64,000 bases of DNA from Polynucleobacter wuianus. Its GTDB lineage: Bacteria; Pseudomonadota; Gammaproteobacteria; Burkholderiales; Burkholderiaceae. The stretch is from assembly GCF_001659725.1 (NCBI RefSeq), contig NZ_CP015922.1, forward strand, positions 186,001-250,000, in the 5' to 3' direction. Below are positions 1-8,281 of this stretch, piece after piece. The notes beneath the pieces were generated by a model. It did no database searches and had not been told where the DNA came from. It was given only the letters and a program-made list of their open reading frames with translations. Positions within the stretch are counted from its first letter, which is position 1. Each line of letters opens with the position of its first letter. A program made the position numbers and the translations under genes.

Positions 1-891
1 GGATCTGGCATTCATTGCGGGTTTGCAATCACCACAGAGTTTTCGAATCAGTCGTTGAGAGCTTACGCTATGTAAACAAGACTCGATTGACTCTTGATCA
101 ACCCCTAGGCTTTTCAATCTAGCCAGTGCTCCTCTAGCATTACGGGTATGAAGAGTGCTTAAGACAAGATGACCTGTTTGCGCAGCCTGTATTGCTAGGT
201 TTGCAGTAGCACTATCCCGAATTTCTCCAATCATGATGACATCGGGGTCTTGCCTGAGTAGTGCTTTGATAATGACTGGAAAGTCGAGTCCTGCCCGCGG
301 GTGATATGCCACCTGATTGACACCAGGTAGGCGAATTTCAATGGGATCTTCGATAGAGCAAAGATTGCGATGGGTCTGGTTGAGTTTTCGCAGGCAGCTA
401 TACAGCGTTCTAGTTTTACCGCTACCCGTGGGACCCGTTACCAAAATAAGACCATTGGGCTGAGAAAGGGCTTTATGCAAAATGGCCATCTGCTCTGGTA
501 ATAAACCAATGTGCTCTAGTGAAAGCTCCTCTAGCCGATTGGGCAAGATGCGAATAACTGCTTTCTCACCATATAGTGTTGGCAGAATAGAGACCCGGCA
601 ATCAATATCGGGACTAGAAAAATCTAAACCGATGCATAAACGACCATCTTGCGGAATTCGTTTTTCTGCAATATCTAAGCGAGCTAATATTTTGATGCGA
701 GTGATGAGGCGTTCGTGTAGTTCAGCAGAATGTTGTGATTGAACATTTAGTAAACCATCAACCCGAATGCGAACTAGAGTACCTAAATTACTGGGCTCAA
801 TATGAATGTCGCTAGCTCTGGCGGTGAGAGCATTGGCTGCGATCTCATACCAGGTGCGAATAATGAGTGAGTCATCATGAGAAATACTCAA
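1..891 (-). CDS. GspE/PilB-type secretion/pilus ATPase (3' end outside window)
   Basis: Reading the minus strand from 891 gives an open frame that runs off the window at base 1. It contains ASDIHIEP near the start, a Walker A motif GPTGSGKT, a Walker B-type MIGEIRD and the first cysteines of the zinc knuckle (CGDCK) at the visible end, all typical of the GspE/PilB/TadA family that powers type II secretion or type IV pili from the cytoplasmic face. An in-frame stop lies upstream, and the only start before SDIHIEP is a TTG at 889-891 that overlaps the TGA stop of the upstream gene (TTGA), which suggests translational coupling. From that start the usual N-terminal domains of GspE/PilB are missing. 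No pilin or secretin gene is visible, so the machine it serves cannot be named. Confidence 0.85.
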   Translation of the reverse strand, partial: MSISHDDSLIIRTWYEIAANALTARASDIHIEPSNLGTLVRIRVDGLLNVQSQHSAELHERLITRIKILARLDIAEKRIPQDGRLCIGLDFSSPDIDCRVSILPTLYGEKAVIRILPNRLEELSLEHIGLLPEQMAILHKALSQPNGLILVTGPTGSGKTRTLYSCLRKLNQTHRNLCSIEDPIEIRLPGVNQVAYHPRAGLDFPVIIKALLRQDPDVIMIGEIRDSATANLAIQAAQTGHLVLSTLHTRNARGALARLKSLGVDQESIESCLHSVSSQRLIRKLCGDCKPAMNARS

Positions 892-2171
892 TCTTGATCT
901 TGATTGGGGCGATACAGCTTGACAGTCTTAACACCTTGGTCATCAAACTGCACAATTTCCATGACAATGCCTGCAATTCTGATACTCACATCGTGATCAG
1001 GAATGGCTTCTAATTTTTCTAAAATCAGGCCATTGAGGGTTCGTGGCCCTTCTAATGGAAGTTCAAGATTCAACAAGCGATTGAGGTCACGAAGAGATGC
1101 TGTGCCGCTAGCAAGATAAGTCCCATCTGTAAGCCAGTGTGGCTCGGTAGAGAGATTCGAAAAAGAGGTTGTGAATTCACCAATGAGTTCTTCAACAATA
1201 TCTTCAAACGTCACAAGACCTAAAACCTCACCATACTCATTCACCACTAGACTTAAGCGTTGTTGGTTATCCTGGAAGAATTGCATTTGTTGCAATACTG
1301 GTGTGCCACTAGGAATAAAGTAAGGTTCATTGATAAGCGATCTAAAGTCTTCATGTTTTAAATCGGAGTCACCCAGCAAAGACAGGGCTTTTTTAACGGA
1401 AAGAATGCCCACAATACGCTCTGAGTCTCCATCACAAACAGGTAATTTGTTGTGATAGCAGGTCTCTAGCTGTTGCACCACCTCATCAATAGGCCTTGAA
1501 AGATCCAAGACTTCAATTTTGGAACGGGGTGTCATTACATCATCCACCCTAATGTTCTCTAAGTTAAATAGGTTAAGCAAAATATTGCGATGGTGATTGG
1601 AGACGAAGCGATTAGATTCTAAAACTAAGCTACGTAACTCTTCTTTGCTCATCGCCCGACTATCAGATGATGACTGCAGACCGGACAATCTCATCAAGCC
1701 CGATACAAAGTTATTGATCAGCCAAAGTAGGGGTTTGAGTAAAAAAGTCAGTGGCAGGATGAACCAGCCCACATTGGATGCAATCTTTTCTGGGAAGGCT
1801 GCACCGATGACTTTGGGTGTGATTTCACTAAAGATGATGATGAGTAAAGCTACTACTAGTGTGGCAATAGAAAGAACAAGGCCACTTTCTCCAAAGAGAT
1901 GCAGGGCAATGCCTGTCACTAAGATTGGAAGAATGGTATTAATGAGGTTATTGGAGATCAGCAGCACAGACAAAAGCGAGTCGATTCGCTTCAGGAGTCT
2001 TTCTGCAAGTGCGGCACCGGAATTGCCACTATTGGCCATTGCACGCAAGCGATGACGGTTGGATGAGAGCATGCTCGTTTCGGCCATCGAAAAGAAGCCA
2101 GAAAGCGCGAGTAAAAACAGGACTAAAGCAGCTTGGCTATACAGAGGCCAATCATCAAAAAAGTTGTCCAT
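888..2171 (-). CDS. CNNM/CorC (HlyC/TlyC-like) membrane protein with CBS domains
   Basis: 427 residues, the size of E. coli YfjD (CorB-like). Hydrophobic helices at about 8-28, 65-90, 98-115 and 135-160, with SEITPKVIG in between, form the CNNM (DUF21) transmembrane domain. A CBS pair follows (about 205-325, beginning near DVMTPRSKIEVLD), then the C-terminal transporter-associated domain (about 345-420). The family is linked to divalent cation (Mg2+/Co2+) export or homeostasis in the inner membrane; the hemolysin name is historical. Its stop overlaps the start of the following ATPase gene, so the two are probably co-transcribed although no functional link is obvious. The exact substrate is not readable from sequence. 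Confidence 0.9.
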   Translation of the reverse strand: MDNFFDDWPLYSQAALVLFLLALSGFFSMAETSMLSSNRHRLRAMANSGNSGAALAERLLKRIDSLLSVLLISNNLINTILPILVTGIALHLFGESGLVLSIATLVVALLIIIFSEITPKVIGAAFPEKIASNVGWFILPLTFLLKPLLWLINNFVSGLMRLSGLQSSSDSRAMSKEELRSLVLESNRFVSNHHRNILLNLFNLENIRVDDVMTPRSKIEVLDLSRPIDEVVQQLETCYHNKLPVCDGDSERIVGILSVKKALSLLGDSDLKHEDFRSLINEPYFIPSGTPVLQQMQFFQDNQQRLSLVVNEYGEVLGLVTFEDIVEELIGEFTTSFSNLSTEPHWLTDGTYLASGTASLRDLNRLLNLELPLEGPRTLNGLILEKLEAIPDHDVSIRIAGIVMEIVQFDDQGVKTVKLYRPNQDQD

Positions 2172-2289
2172 GGACTAAGCCTGAAAAAATGAAGGATGAT
2201 TCAATATAGCAAAGTAGGATTTCACAAGCTATAGCTGGGGTAGAAAAGCTCGTCAGCACCTTTTTCGATTTGTGTGAGAATTATTCCCC

Positions 2290-2802
2290 ATGGCTTTATC
2301 TAAAAATGCACCCCTTTTGGAAAGTGCGCGTTACTGCGTGATAGATGCCCCTTTTGGAAGATTAGGGATTTTGACTGAATTAGTTGATGGCAGTCTCATG
2401 CTATCAAAGATCGACTATCTCTCAGCTAAAACCCCTTTATCTAAACCTCAAAATGAATTGGCTAAGGAAGTAGCAAAACAATGCAAAGCCTACTTTAACG
2501 ACCCCCATTTCGAGTTTGACTTACCGATGAAGATTTTGGGAACTGCCCACCAGCAAAAAGTATGGAGTCGTATTCGAGAAATTCCGTCAGGTCAGGCGAA
2601 AACGTATGGTGAGATTGCAAGTGCCATCAAGAGTGGACCCCGTGCAGTAGGAGCGGCTTGTGGCGCCAATCCCTTCCCTTTAGTTACTCCATGCCATCGC
2701 GTAGTGTCTGCGCAAGGTATCGGTGGCTTCATGAAAGAAAATTCGCCGGGTTTATATCGTCAAATTAAGACATGGCTTTTAAAACATGAGGGAGTGCTTT
2801 AA
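2290..2802 (+). CDS. ogt: methylated-DNA--[protein]-cysteine S-methyltransferase
   Basis: 170 residues, close to E. coli Ogt. The C-terminal half has the winged-helix DNA-binding segment (TYGEIASAI, about 105-113) and the suicide alkyl-acceptor motif PCHRV with Cys135, followed by GGF in the active-site loop. The protein removes methyl groups from O6-methylguanine and O4-methylthymine in DNA by transferring them to its own cysteine. There is no Ada-type N-terminal regulator domain. The gene is convergent with the next one: the four bases TTAA at 2799-2802 supply both stop codons, so no terminator fits between them. Confidence 0.93.
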   Translation: MALSKNAPLLESARYCVIDAPFGRLGILTELVDGSLMLSKIDYLSAKTPLSKPQNELAKEVAKQCKAYFNDPHFEFDLPMKILGTAHQQKVWSRIREIPSGQAKTYGEIASAIKSGPRAVGAACGANPFPLVTPCHRVVSAQGIGGFMKENSPGLYRQIKTWLLKHEGVL

Positions 2803-3773
2803 GTTCGACTGCAGTTCTTAAGCGAACTCGATGCAGTATTAAAGAAGATCTTCATTAGCGTATCACTACCAACGGCAATTTTTGTGAAGGCATAAAACGC
2901 CATGACGGTTTTTCTGGAAAGCTTTACTTCATCTTTGTGATCGAAATTTTTACAGTTGGCAATTTTAGACAGTGTCATCACAGCTAGGCCAAAAGCTAGG
3001 AAACAAAAGCGTCTGATTCCAATATCTTCTTTGGGGATGAGGAGAATATATCGCATGGAATCTTGAAGCTTTTCGTATGAAATCTTGAGGAGCGTAGCTT
3101 GATCTATATTGGCTGGCTTCCAGGAGACGCCACGGGCCTGATCCTCTGGAGAGTCTTTGAGGATATTAGTCATTTGCAGTGCTTGACCAAAGGCAATTGC
3201 CAAGATTTCCTGCCCCTGAATACTTTTTGCAAAAGTAGGGGAGTTATTGCTAAATACAGTTGTCAAAAGCTCTCCAACAACACCGGCTACTACATAGCAA
3301 TATTTCTCAAACTCTTGAAGATCCTTCAGCCCAGCTTGAGTTTGCTTTCCATGAAAGTGAGACATGCCTTCTGACATGATCGAGACACATCGACTGATTG
3401 CAGCCTGGTCTTTGCTGGAGCATGTGTGCAAAATTCTGAGTACAGTTGGAGTGTGTGCAATTAAATCCAGCTCATCTTGGTTGCCATAACCCTGAAGTGC
3501 TGAAAGACAAGGGTCAACAAATGATTGAACCGATGATTTTTCTAAAACAGCATCAAGAAATAATCTTGATAATATTTGCTTAGTTTCCGGATTCAGATCT
3601 GCGGCATCTTCAATAGTGTCGACAATGCGACAGAGAAGATAGGTATTGCCAACTACCTTCTCAATTTCTGGTGGTAGCAAGGGGATGGTAAGCGCAAAGG
3701 TTCGCGACACTGAGCCCAAAATAGCTTTTTGGTATGCCAGATCGACATCTAGGCTCGCAATGGGGGTGGACAT
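2799..3773 (-). CDS. squalene/phytoene synthase family protein, squalene-synthase-like
   Basis: A trans-isoprenyl diphosphate synthase-fold enzyme (head-to-head condensation). It has VSRTFALTIPLLP near the N-terminus, the first Asp-rich motif in CRIVDTIED, the YCYVVAGVVGELL helix and the second Asp-rich region NILKDSPED. The wording of these motifs is nearer to farnesyl-diphosphate farnesyltransferase (squalene synthase) than to bacterial phytoene synthases. I choose ATG at 3773 (324 residues) because GAGAGG lies 11 bases before it; the GTG at 3785 directly abuts that ribosome site. No hopanoid cyclase, desaturase or carotenoid gene is nearby, so squalene as product is inference from motif similarity. 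Confidence 0.8.
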   Translation of the reverse strand: MSTPIASLDVDLAYQKAILGSVSRTFALTIPLLPPEIEKVVGNTYLLCRIVDTIEDAADLNPETKQILSRLFLDAVLEKSSVQSFVDPCLSALQGYGNQDELDLIAHTPTVLRILHTCSSKDQAAISRCVSIMSEGMSHFHGKQTQAGLKDLQEFEKYCYVVAGVVGELLTTVFSNNSPTFAKSIQGQEILAIAFGQALQMTNILKDSPEDQARGVSWKPANIDQATLLKISYEKLQDSMRYILLIPKEDIGIRRFCFLAFGLAVMTLSKIANCKNFDHKDEVKLSRKTVMAFYAFTKIAVGSDTLMKIFFNTASSSLKNCSRT

Positions 3774-3892
3774 GGGTGAATGCACCTCTCAATTATGTCA
3801 GACCAGCATGCTCCAAATCGGCACTTATTTCCTTACTAACAAAAGTGACATAGCCATATAATTTCACCAAATTCTGTAAGGAGAAATTGGGC

Positions 3893-5308
3893 GTGCTGAT
3901 CTGGTTCGTCATCATTTACTGGGTGGTATCTGTTGGCATTGGCCTGTGGGCTGCTCTGCGTGTAAAAAATACTGCCGACTTTGCTGCTGCAGGACATAGC
4001 CTTCCAATGCCCATCGTGACGGCAACCGTTTTTGCTACCTGGTTTGGATCTGAGACAGTTTTAGGTATTCCAGCTACTTTCCTCAAGGAAGGTTTGGGTG
4101 GTGTAGTAAGCGATCCCTTTGGCTCCTCACTTTGCTTAATTTTGGTTGGCCTCTTTTTTGCAAGGCATCTCTATAACCGCCGCATGTTGACCATTGGCGA
4201 TTTCTTTCGAGAAAAGTATGGTCGTACGGTAGAAGTTTTAGTAACGCTTTGTATTGTGGTTTCCTATTTGGGATGGGTAGCTGCGCAAATTAAGGCTCTA
4301 GGCCTAGTCTTTAATGTGGTATCAGAGGGAAGCATCTCTCAAACCGGCGGCATGTTGATTGGCGCCGCTAGTGTGTTGATTTATACCTTGTTTGGAGGTA
4401 TGTGGTCAGTTGCAATTACTGACTTTATTCAAATGATCATTATTGTGATTGGCATGCTCTACATCGGGGGCGAGATGACTACTCAAACCGGTGGTATTGG
4501 TGTCGTGATTGAGCATGCGGCGGCGGCTGGGCAATTTAGTAACTTCTGGCCCGATATGAATCTGACATCGATTTTAGGCTTCGTTGCGGCGCTATGCACC
4601 ATGATGCTGGGATCTATTCCTCAGCAGGATGTTTTCCAGCGCATAACCTCTAGTAAGAATGTCAATATTGCGGTCAATGCTGCAATATTGGGCGGCGTTC
4701 TTTATTTCATTTTTGCCTTTGTGCCAATGTATTTGGCTTATTCAGCAACGCTCATTAATCCTGGCTTGGTGAAAGAGTATTTAGACACCGATCCACAAAT
4801 GATTTTGCCAAAGCTGATTTTGAACCATGCGCCGATCATTGCTCAGGTCATGTTCTTTGGTGCATTGCTATCTGCAATCAAGAGTTGCGCTAGTGCAACT
4901 TTGTTGGCACCCTCGGTCACTTTTGCAGAAAATATTGTGAGGGGCTTTTTTAAACATCTCTCAGATCACGACTTACTCAAAATCATGCGGATCACGGTTC
5001 TCTGTTTTGCAGTTGTAGTCACATTCTTTGCAGTCAATTCTGAATTGTCCATTTTTAAGATGGTGGAGAGCGCCTACAAGGTCACTCTAGTTGCTGCATT
5101 TGTGCCACTCGCTTTTGGAGTTTATTGGCCTAGAGCGAATTCTTTGGGTGGATTGTTGGCAGTTGTAGGGGGTTTGACTATTTGGATTAGTTGCGAAACT
5201 TTAGCCCCTAATGCCATCATGCCGCCTCAATTGGCTGGTCTATTGGCCAGCATCGCAGGCATGCTTTTGGGAAGTTTAGTGCCAAAAGACCTATTAAAAG
5301 CAGTTTAA
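3893..5308 (+). CDS. sodium:solute symporter family transporter
   Basis: A very hydrophobic protein of about 471 residues with roughly a dozen predicted transmembrane helices and the layout of the SSS family (LeuT fold). The conserved first-helix region around ATWFGSETVLGIPATF and the SIPQQDVFQRI segment, matching the conserved mid-family helix, are both present. It should import a solute with Na+ across the inner membrane. The strong ribosome site AAGGAG (3878-3883) stands 9 bases before GTG at 3893 but only 3 before TTG at 3887, so GTG is the likelier start. The neighbour downstream is a ketopantoate reductase-like gene, but the protein does not look like PanF and its substrate is unknown. 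Confidence 0.87.
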   Translation: MLIWFVIIYWVVSVGIGLWAALRVKNTADFAAAGHSLPMPIVTATVFATWFGSETVLGIPATFLKEGLGGVVSDPFGSSLCLILVGLFFARHLYNRRMLTIGDFFREKYGRTVEVLVTLCIVVSYLGWVAAQIKALGLVFNVVSEGSISQTGGMLIGAASVLIYTLFGGMWSVAITDFIQMIIIVIGMLYIGGEMTTQTGGIGVVIEHAAAAGQFSNFWPDMNLTSILGFVAALCTMMLGSIPQQDVFQRITSSKNVNIAVNAAILGGVLYFIFAFVPMYLAYSATLINPGLVKEYLDTDPQMILPKLILNHAPIIAQVMFFGALLSAIKSCASATLLAPSVTFAENIVRGFFKHLSDHDLLKIMRITVLCFAVVVTFFAVNSELSIFKMVESAYKVTLVAAFVPLAFGVYWPRANSLGGLLAVVGGLTIWISCETLAPNAIMPPQLAGLLASIAGMLLGSLVPKDLLKAV

Positions 5309-5411
5309 AGCAAGATTTGCTTAAAAATTAGGCAATCAAAATTGTAGCACCGCAAAATGTTCTCATCTAATATGACGTTAATACAAAAATTTTTATTCTT
5401 ATGGAGTTCCT

Positions 5412-6431
5412 ATGAAAATCTGTGTGATCGGTGGAGGTGGCGCCATTGGTGGCTACCTAGCTGTCATGTTGGCGCGAGCGGGCAATGAGGTAACAGTTGT
5501 TGCGCGCGGTGCAACTTTAGCTGCTATTAAAGAGCGCGGTTTGGCATTGATCATGGATGATCAGCCGGAACCTTTGGTTGCAGAAGTCAAGGCAGTAGAA
5601 AAAATTAGAGATGCTGAAACTCCGGATGTAGTGATTCTGGCAGTAAAGGCACATCAAGTGGAGCCGATTATTGATGACTTAGCAGCCATCATGGGCCCAG
5701 AAACGATTTTGATTCCAATGCAAAACGGAATTCCTTGGTGGTATTTCCAGAAGTTGGGTGGCGAGTATCAAGATCATTCTGTAGAAACGGTGGATGCTGG
5801 TGGCGTTGCTAAGAAAGCCATCAATCCAAACAACATTATTGGTTGCGTTGTTTATCCGGCAACATTCACCCAGGCTCCTGGTGTGATTCGTCACGTGGAA
5901 GGCAATCGCTTCCCATTGGGTGAGTTAGACGGTAAGACTACTGAGCGCATTCAGAAGATTTCCGAAATGATGGGTGCGGCTGGCTTCAAGTCCCCCATCT
6001 TGGATGACATTCGTTCTGAGATTTGGCTCAAGCTCTGGGGCAATATGACCTTTAATCCTATTAGCTCATTGACCCACGGCACCTTAGAAGGTATTTGCCA
6101 ATATCCACTCACGAAAGAGCTAGCGCGCAACATGATGGCTGAGGCACAAACTATCGCTGAAAAGTTAGGCGTTACTTTCCGGGTGGATATCGAGCGTCGA
6201 ATTGCTGGGGCAGAGAAGGTTGGCAAACACAAGACTTCAATGCTGCAGGACTTAGAGGCTGGCCGTAGCTTAGAGATTGATGCGCTCTTAGGGTCAGTCA
6301 TTGAACTTGGCAAGATTACTGAAACACCTACACCATGCTTAAATACCGTATTTGCTTTGACTAAGTACTTAGATGAAAACGTACAAGCTTCTAAGGGTAG
6401 CTTAGCTCTGCCATCGGTATCTGGTTACTAA
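5412..6431 (+). CDS. panE: ketopantoate reductase (ApbA/PanE family)
   Basis: 339 residues, somewhat longer than E. coli PanE. A Rossmann nucleotide-binding start (GGGGAIGGYLA, about 7-17) is followed by LAVKAHQ, the MQNG turn, the catalytic-lysine region WLKLWGNMTFNPIS and the C-terminal KTSMLQDLEAGR motif. Members reduce 2-dehydropantoate to pantoate with NADPH in pantothenate (CoA) synthesis. Burkholderiales genomes often carry several paralogues with the MQNGIPWW wording seen here, so this copy may act on another 2-keto acid. It ends at a bidirectional terminator shared with the convergent FAH-family gene. Confidence 0.8.
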   Translation: MKICVIGGGGAIGGYLAVMLARAGNEVTVVARGATLAAIKERGLALIMDDQPEPLVAEVKAVEKIRDAETPDVVILAVKAHQVEPIIDDLAAIMGPETILIPMQNGIPWWYFQKLGGEYQDHSVETVDAGGVAKKAINPNNIIGCVVYPATFTQAPGVIRHVEGNRFPLGELDGKTTERIQKISEMMGAAGFKSPILDDIRSEIWLKLWGNMTFNPISSLTHGTLEGICQYPLTKELARNMMAEAQTIAEKLGVTFRVDIERRIAGAEKVGKHKTSMLQDLEAGRSLEIDALLGSVIELGKITETPTPCLNTVFALTKYLDENVQASKGSLALPSVSGY

Positions 6432-6465
6432 GTGTAAAAAAGACTAGCAGTTAATCTGCGGCATT

Positions 6466-6501
6466 AAAAAACCCTTGTTACTCACATAGCAAGGGTTTTT
6501 T
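6466..6501. terminator. bidirectional rho-independent terminator
   Basis: Perfect stem AAAAACCCTTG (6467-6477) / CAAGGGTTTTT (6490-6500) with a 12-base loop. The A-run on one side and the T-run on the other make it work for both the plus-strand reductase gene and the convergent minus-strand FAH gene. Confidence 0.85.
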
Positions 6502-6518
6502 GTTTTGGGGCGGTCGTT

Positions 6519-7286
6519 TTATTCGAAGCGATTATCCAACTGGCCAACGCCCTCAATAATGATGCTGACATTGCTGCCAGGCTTCATTGAGCCGACGCCT
6601 ACTGAGGTGCCACAGGCAATGATGTCGCCAGGCTCCAACGGCACGTCTTGAGAAATGAGGCTGACGAGTTTTGCTGGAGGGAAGATCATGTCTGCCACTG
6701 GATAATTCTGACGTTCTTGATCATTGAGAATTGTTTTAATGGTCAATTTGCTTGGATCTACATCGGTAGTGATGTAGGGACCGAAAACACCAAAGGTATT
6801 GAAGCTTTTTGAACGAGTCCACTGTGCGTATCCAGGGTCACGATTGAGAATCTCAATCGCAGTCACATCGTTAATGCAGGTGTAACCAAAAATTGATTTG
6901 GCTGCTTCGGCTTCATCAGCCTCGTATAGATGTTTGCCGATCACGATCCCAAGTTCACCTTCGTAGACTACTTTTCCAGAGTAAGACTTAGGAGTGCGAA
7001 TGACTTGATTAGCTGCAAGGAAAGAGTTATTACCTTTGAGAAAGTAAAGCGGTTCTGCTGGAACTGCATGCTCTAGCTTGGTTACTAGGGCATGAAAGTT
7101 ATCTACCATGGCGACCATTTTAGAGGGTGTGCATGGGATATCGATCGTGACATCAGCCAATTTGAGGCTTTCACCGGTAGGCTTTGGGCCCTGAAATAAG
7201 TCGCCTGAATAGACTGCGATTTGATCGCCCTGCACTTGTCCTAAAGCACTTTTCCCCTGATGTTGAAATCTAAGCCATTGAGCCAT
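6519..7286 (-). CDS. fumarylacetoacetate hydrolase family protein
   Basis: 255 residues. The C-terminal FAH fold is clear: the metal-binding motif YEGELGIVIG, the acidic NDVTA segment, RSKSFNTFGVFGPYI and the closing GDIIACGTSVGVGSMKPG. The family holds Mg2+-dependent enzymes of aromatic and keto-acid breakdown (fumarylacetoacetate hydrolase, HHDD isomerase/decarboxylase, acylpyruvase, oxaloacetate decarboxylase). No other catabolic gene is adjacent, so the substrate cannot be fixed. It is divergent from the GrdB-like gene, with starts 56 bases apart. Confidence 0.88.
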   Translation of the reverse strand: MAQWLRFQHQGKSALGQVQGDQIAVYSGDLFQGPKPTGESLKLADVTIDIPCTPSKMVAMVDNFHALVTKLEHAVPAEPLYFLKGNNSFLAANQVIRTPKSYSGKVVYEGELGIVIGKHLYEADEAEAAKSIFGYTCINDVTAIEILNRDPGYAQWTRSKSFNTFGVFGPYITTDVDPSKLTIKTILNDQERQNYPVADMIFPPAKLVSLISQDVPLEPGDIIACGTSVGVGSMKPGSNVSIIIEGVGQLDNRFE

Positions 7287-7341
7287 AATGAGTTCCTAAT
7301 AATGTAAATTTTGATAGTCAATATCTTACAGGGGTGGGTAG

Positions 7342-8277
7342 ATGTCTCAGACTTCTGAACTTGTTTTTGCACCAGAATTGGATCAACCTGTTCGTTATAT
7401 TGAGCGTACGCGGAGCTATTACTTGGGTTTGGGGTATGACAACCCCTATGTGTGGGCGCATTACACTGATGTGCCATTTACGCCGCTCAAGAAGCCACTT
7501 AGTCAATCGGTCTTAGGGTTGATTACTACCGCAGTTCCGTATGACGCTGATAAAGGGAATCAAGGGCCTGGAGCCCCTTATAACGCCGCAGCAAAGTTTT
7601 ATCAGCCGTATCAAATGTCAATCGATGGTGAGCTTGATTTGAGAATCGCGCATGTCGGCATTGACCGTAAAAATGCCAATATGGAAGATAGCAATTGCTG
7701 GTTTCCGTTGGCCGCTGCCCGTCAAGCTGCAAAGGCAGCAAGAATTCAAGCGCTTTCACCGAATTTTTATGGCTTACCCACCAATCGCAGTCAACGCCAT
7801 ACTTTAGAAATCGATGCCCCCCTCATTTTGGAAATGTTGCGTGCAGACCAGGTTGATGTTGCCGTCTTGATCCCGAACTGCCCTATCTGTCATCAGAGTC
7901 AAAGTTTATTGGCTCGTTACCTAGAGGCAAATGGGATTTCTACCGTGGTAATGGGCGCAGCAAAAGATATCGTTGAGTACTGCGGCGTTCCCAGATTGCT
8001 GTTCAGCGACTTTCCATTAGGAAATGCAGCAGCAAGGCCGAATGACCCAGAATCACAAAAACTAAATTTTGAATTAGCTTTGCGCTTGCTGGAATTTGGG
8101 CCAGCACCACGAACTACAGTGCAATCACCTTTAATTTGGTCTGTTGATCCGAGTTGGAAAACCGATTATTCAAATATAGAAAAGCTATCCAAGTCGGAAC
8201 TGGAAAGATTGCGTGATGAGGCTGAGCAGGCGCGCATTACCGCGCGTGAACTTAGAATGCAAAGCGTTGGAAATTAA
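7342..8277 (+). CDS. GrdB-like protein (glycine/sarcosine/betaine reductase selenoprotein B family), Cys form
   Basis: 311 residues. The N-terminal part (PVRYIERTRSYY, then WAHYTDVPFTPLKKPL, then LGLITTAVPYDAD) and VGIDRKNANMED follow the substrate-binding component B of clostridial glycine/betaine/sarcosine reductases. Where GrdB has selenocysteine followed by Cys, this protein reads NCPICHQS with Cys180 and Cys183, a CxxC pair, and no in-frame TGA is used. The C-terminus (about 270-311) is a charged helix, probably coiled coil. No GrdA, GrdC or GrdD homologue is adjacent, so a classical reductase complex is unlikely; a redox or desulfurating role on a small amine or thiol substrate is only a guess. 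Confidence 0.7.
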   Translation: MSQTSELVFAPELDQPVRYIERTRSYYLGLGYDNPYVWAHYTDVPFTPLKKPLSQSVLGLITTAVPYDADKGNQGPGAPYNAAAKFYQPYQMSIDGELDLRIAHVGIDRKNANMEDSNCWFPLAAARQAAKAARIQALSPNFYGLPTNRSQRHTLEIDAPLILEMLRADQVDVAVLIPNCPICHQSQSLLARYLEANGISTVVMGAAKDIVEYCGVPRLLFSDFPLGNAAARPNDPESQKLNFELALRLLEFGPAPRTTVQSPLIWSVDPSWKTDYSNIEKLSKSELERLRDEAEQARITARELRMQSVGN

Positions 8278-8281
8278 TTCC

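Noticed and set aside
3887..3892. TTG start for the SSS symporter
   Set aside because: Only 3 bases separate it from AAGGAG; the GTG at 3893 has proper spacing.
7879..7893. Selenocysteine site in the GrdB-like gene
   Set aside because: The codons are TGC and TGT, with no in-frame TGA; the position holds cysteine.
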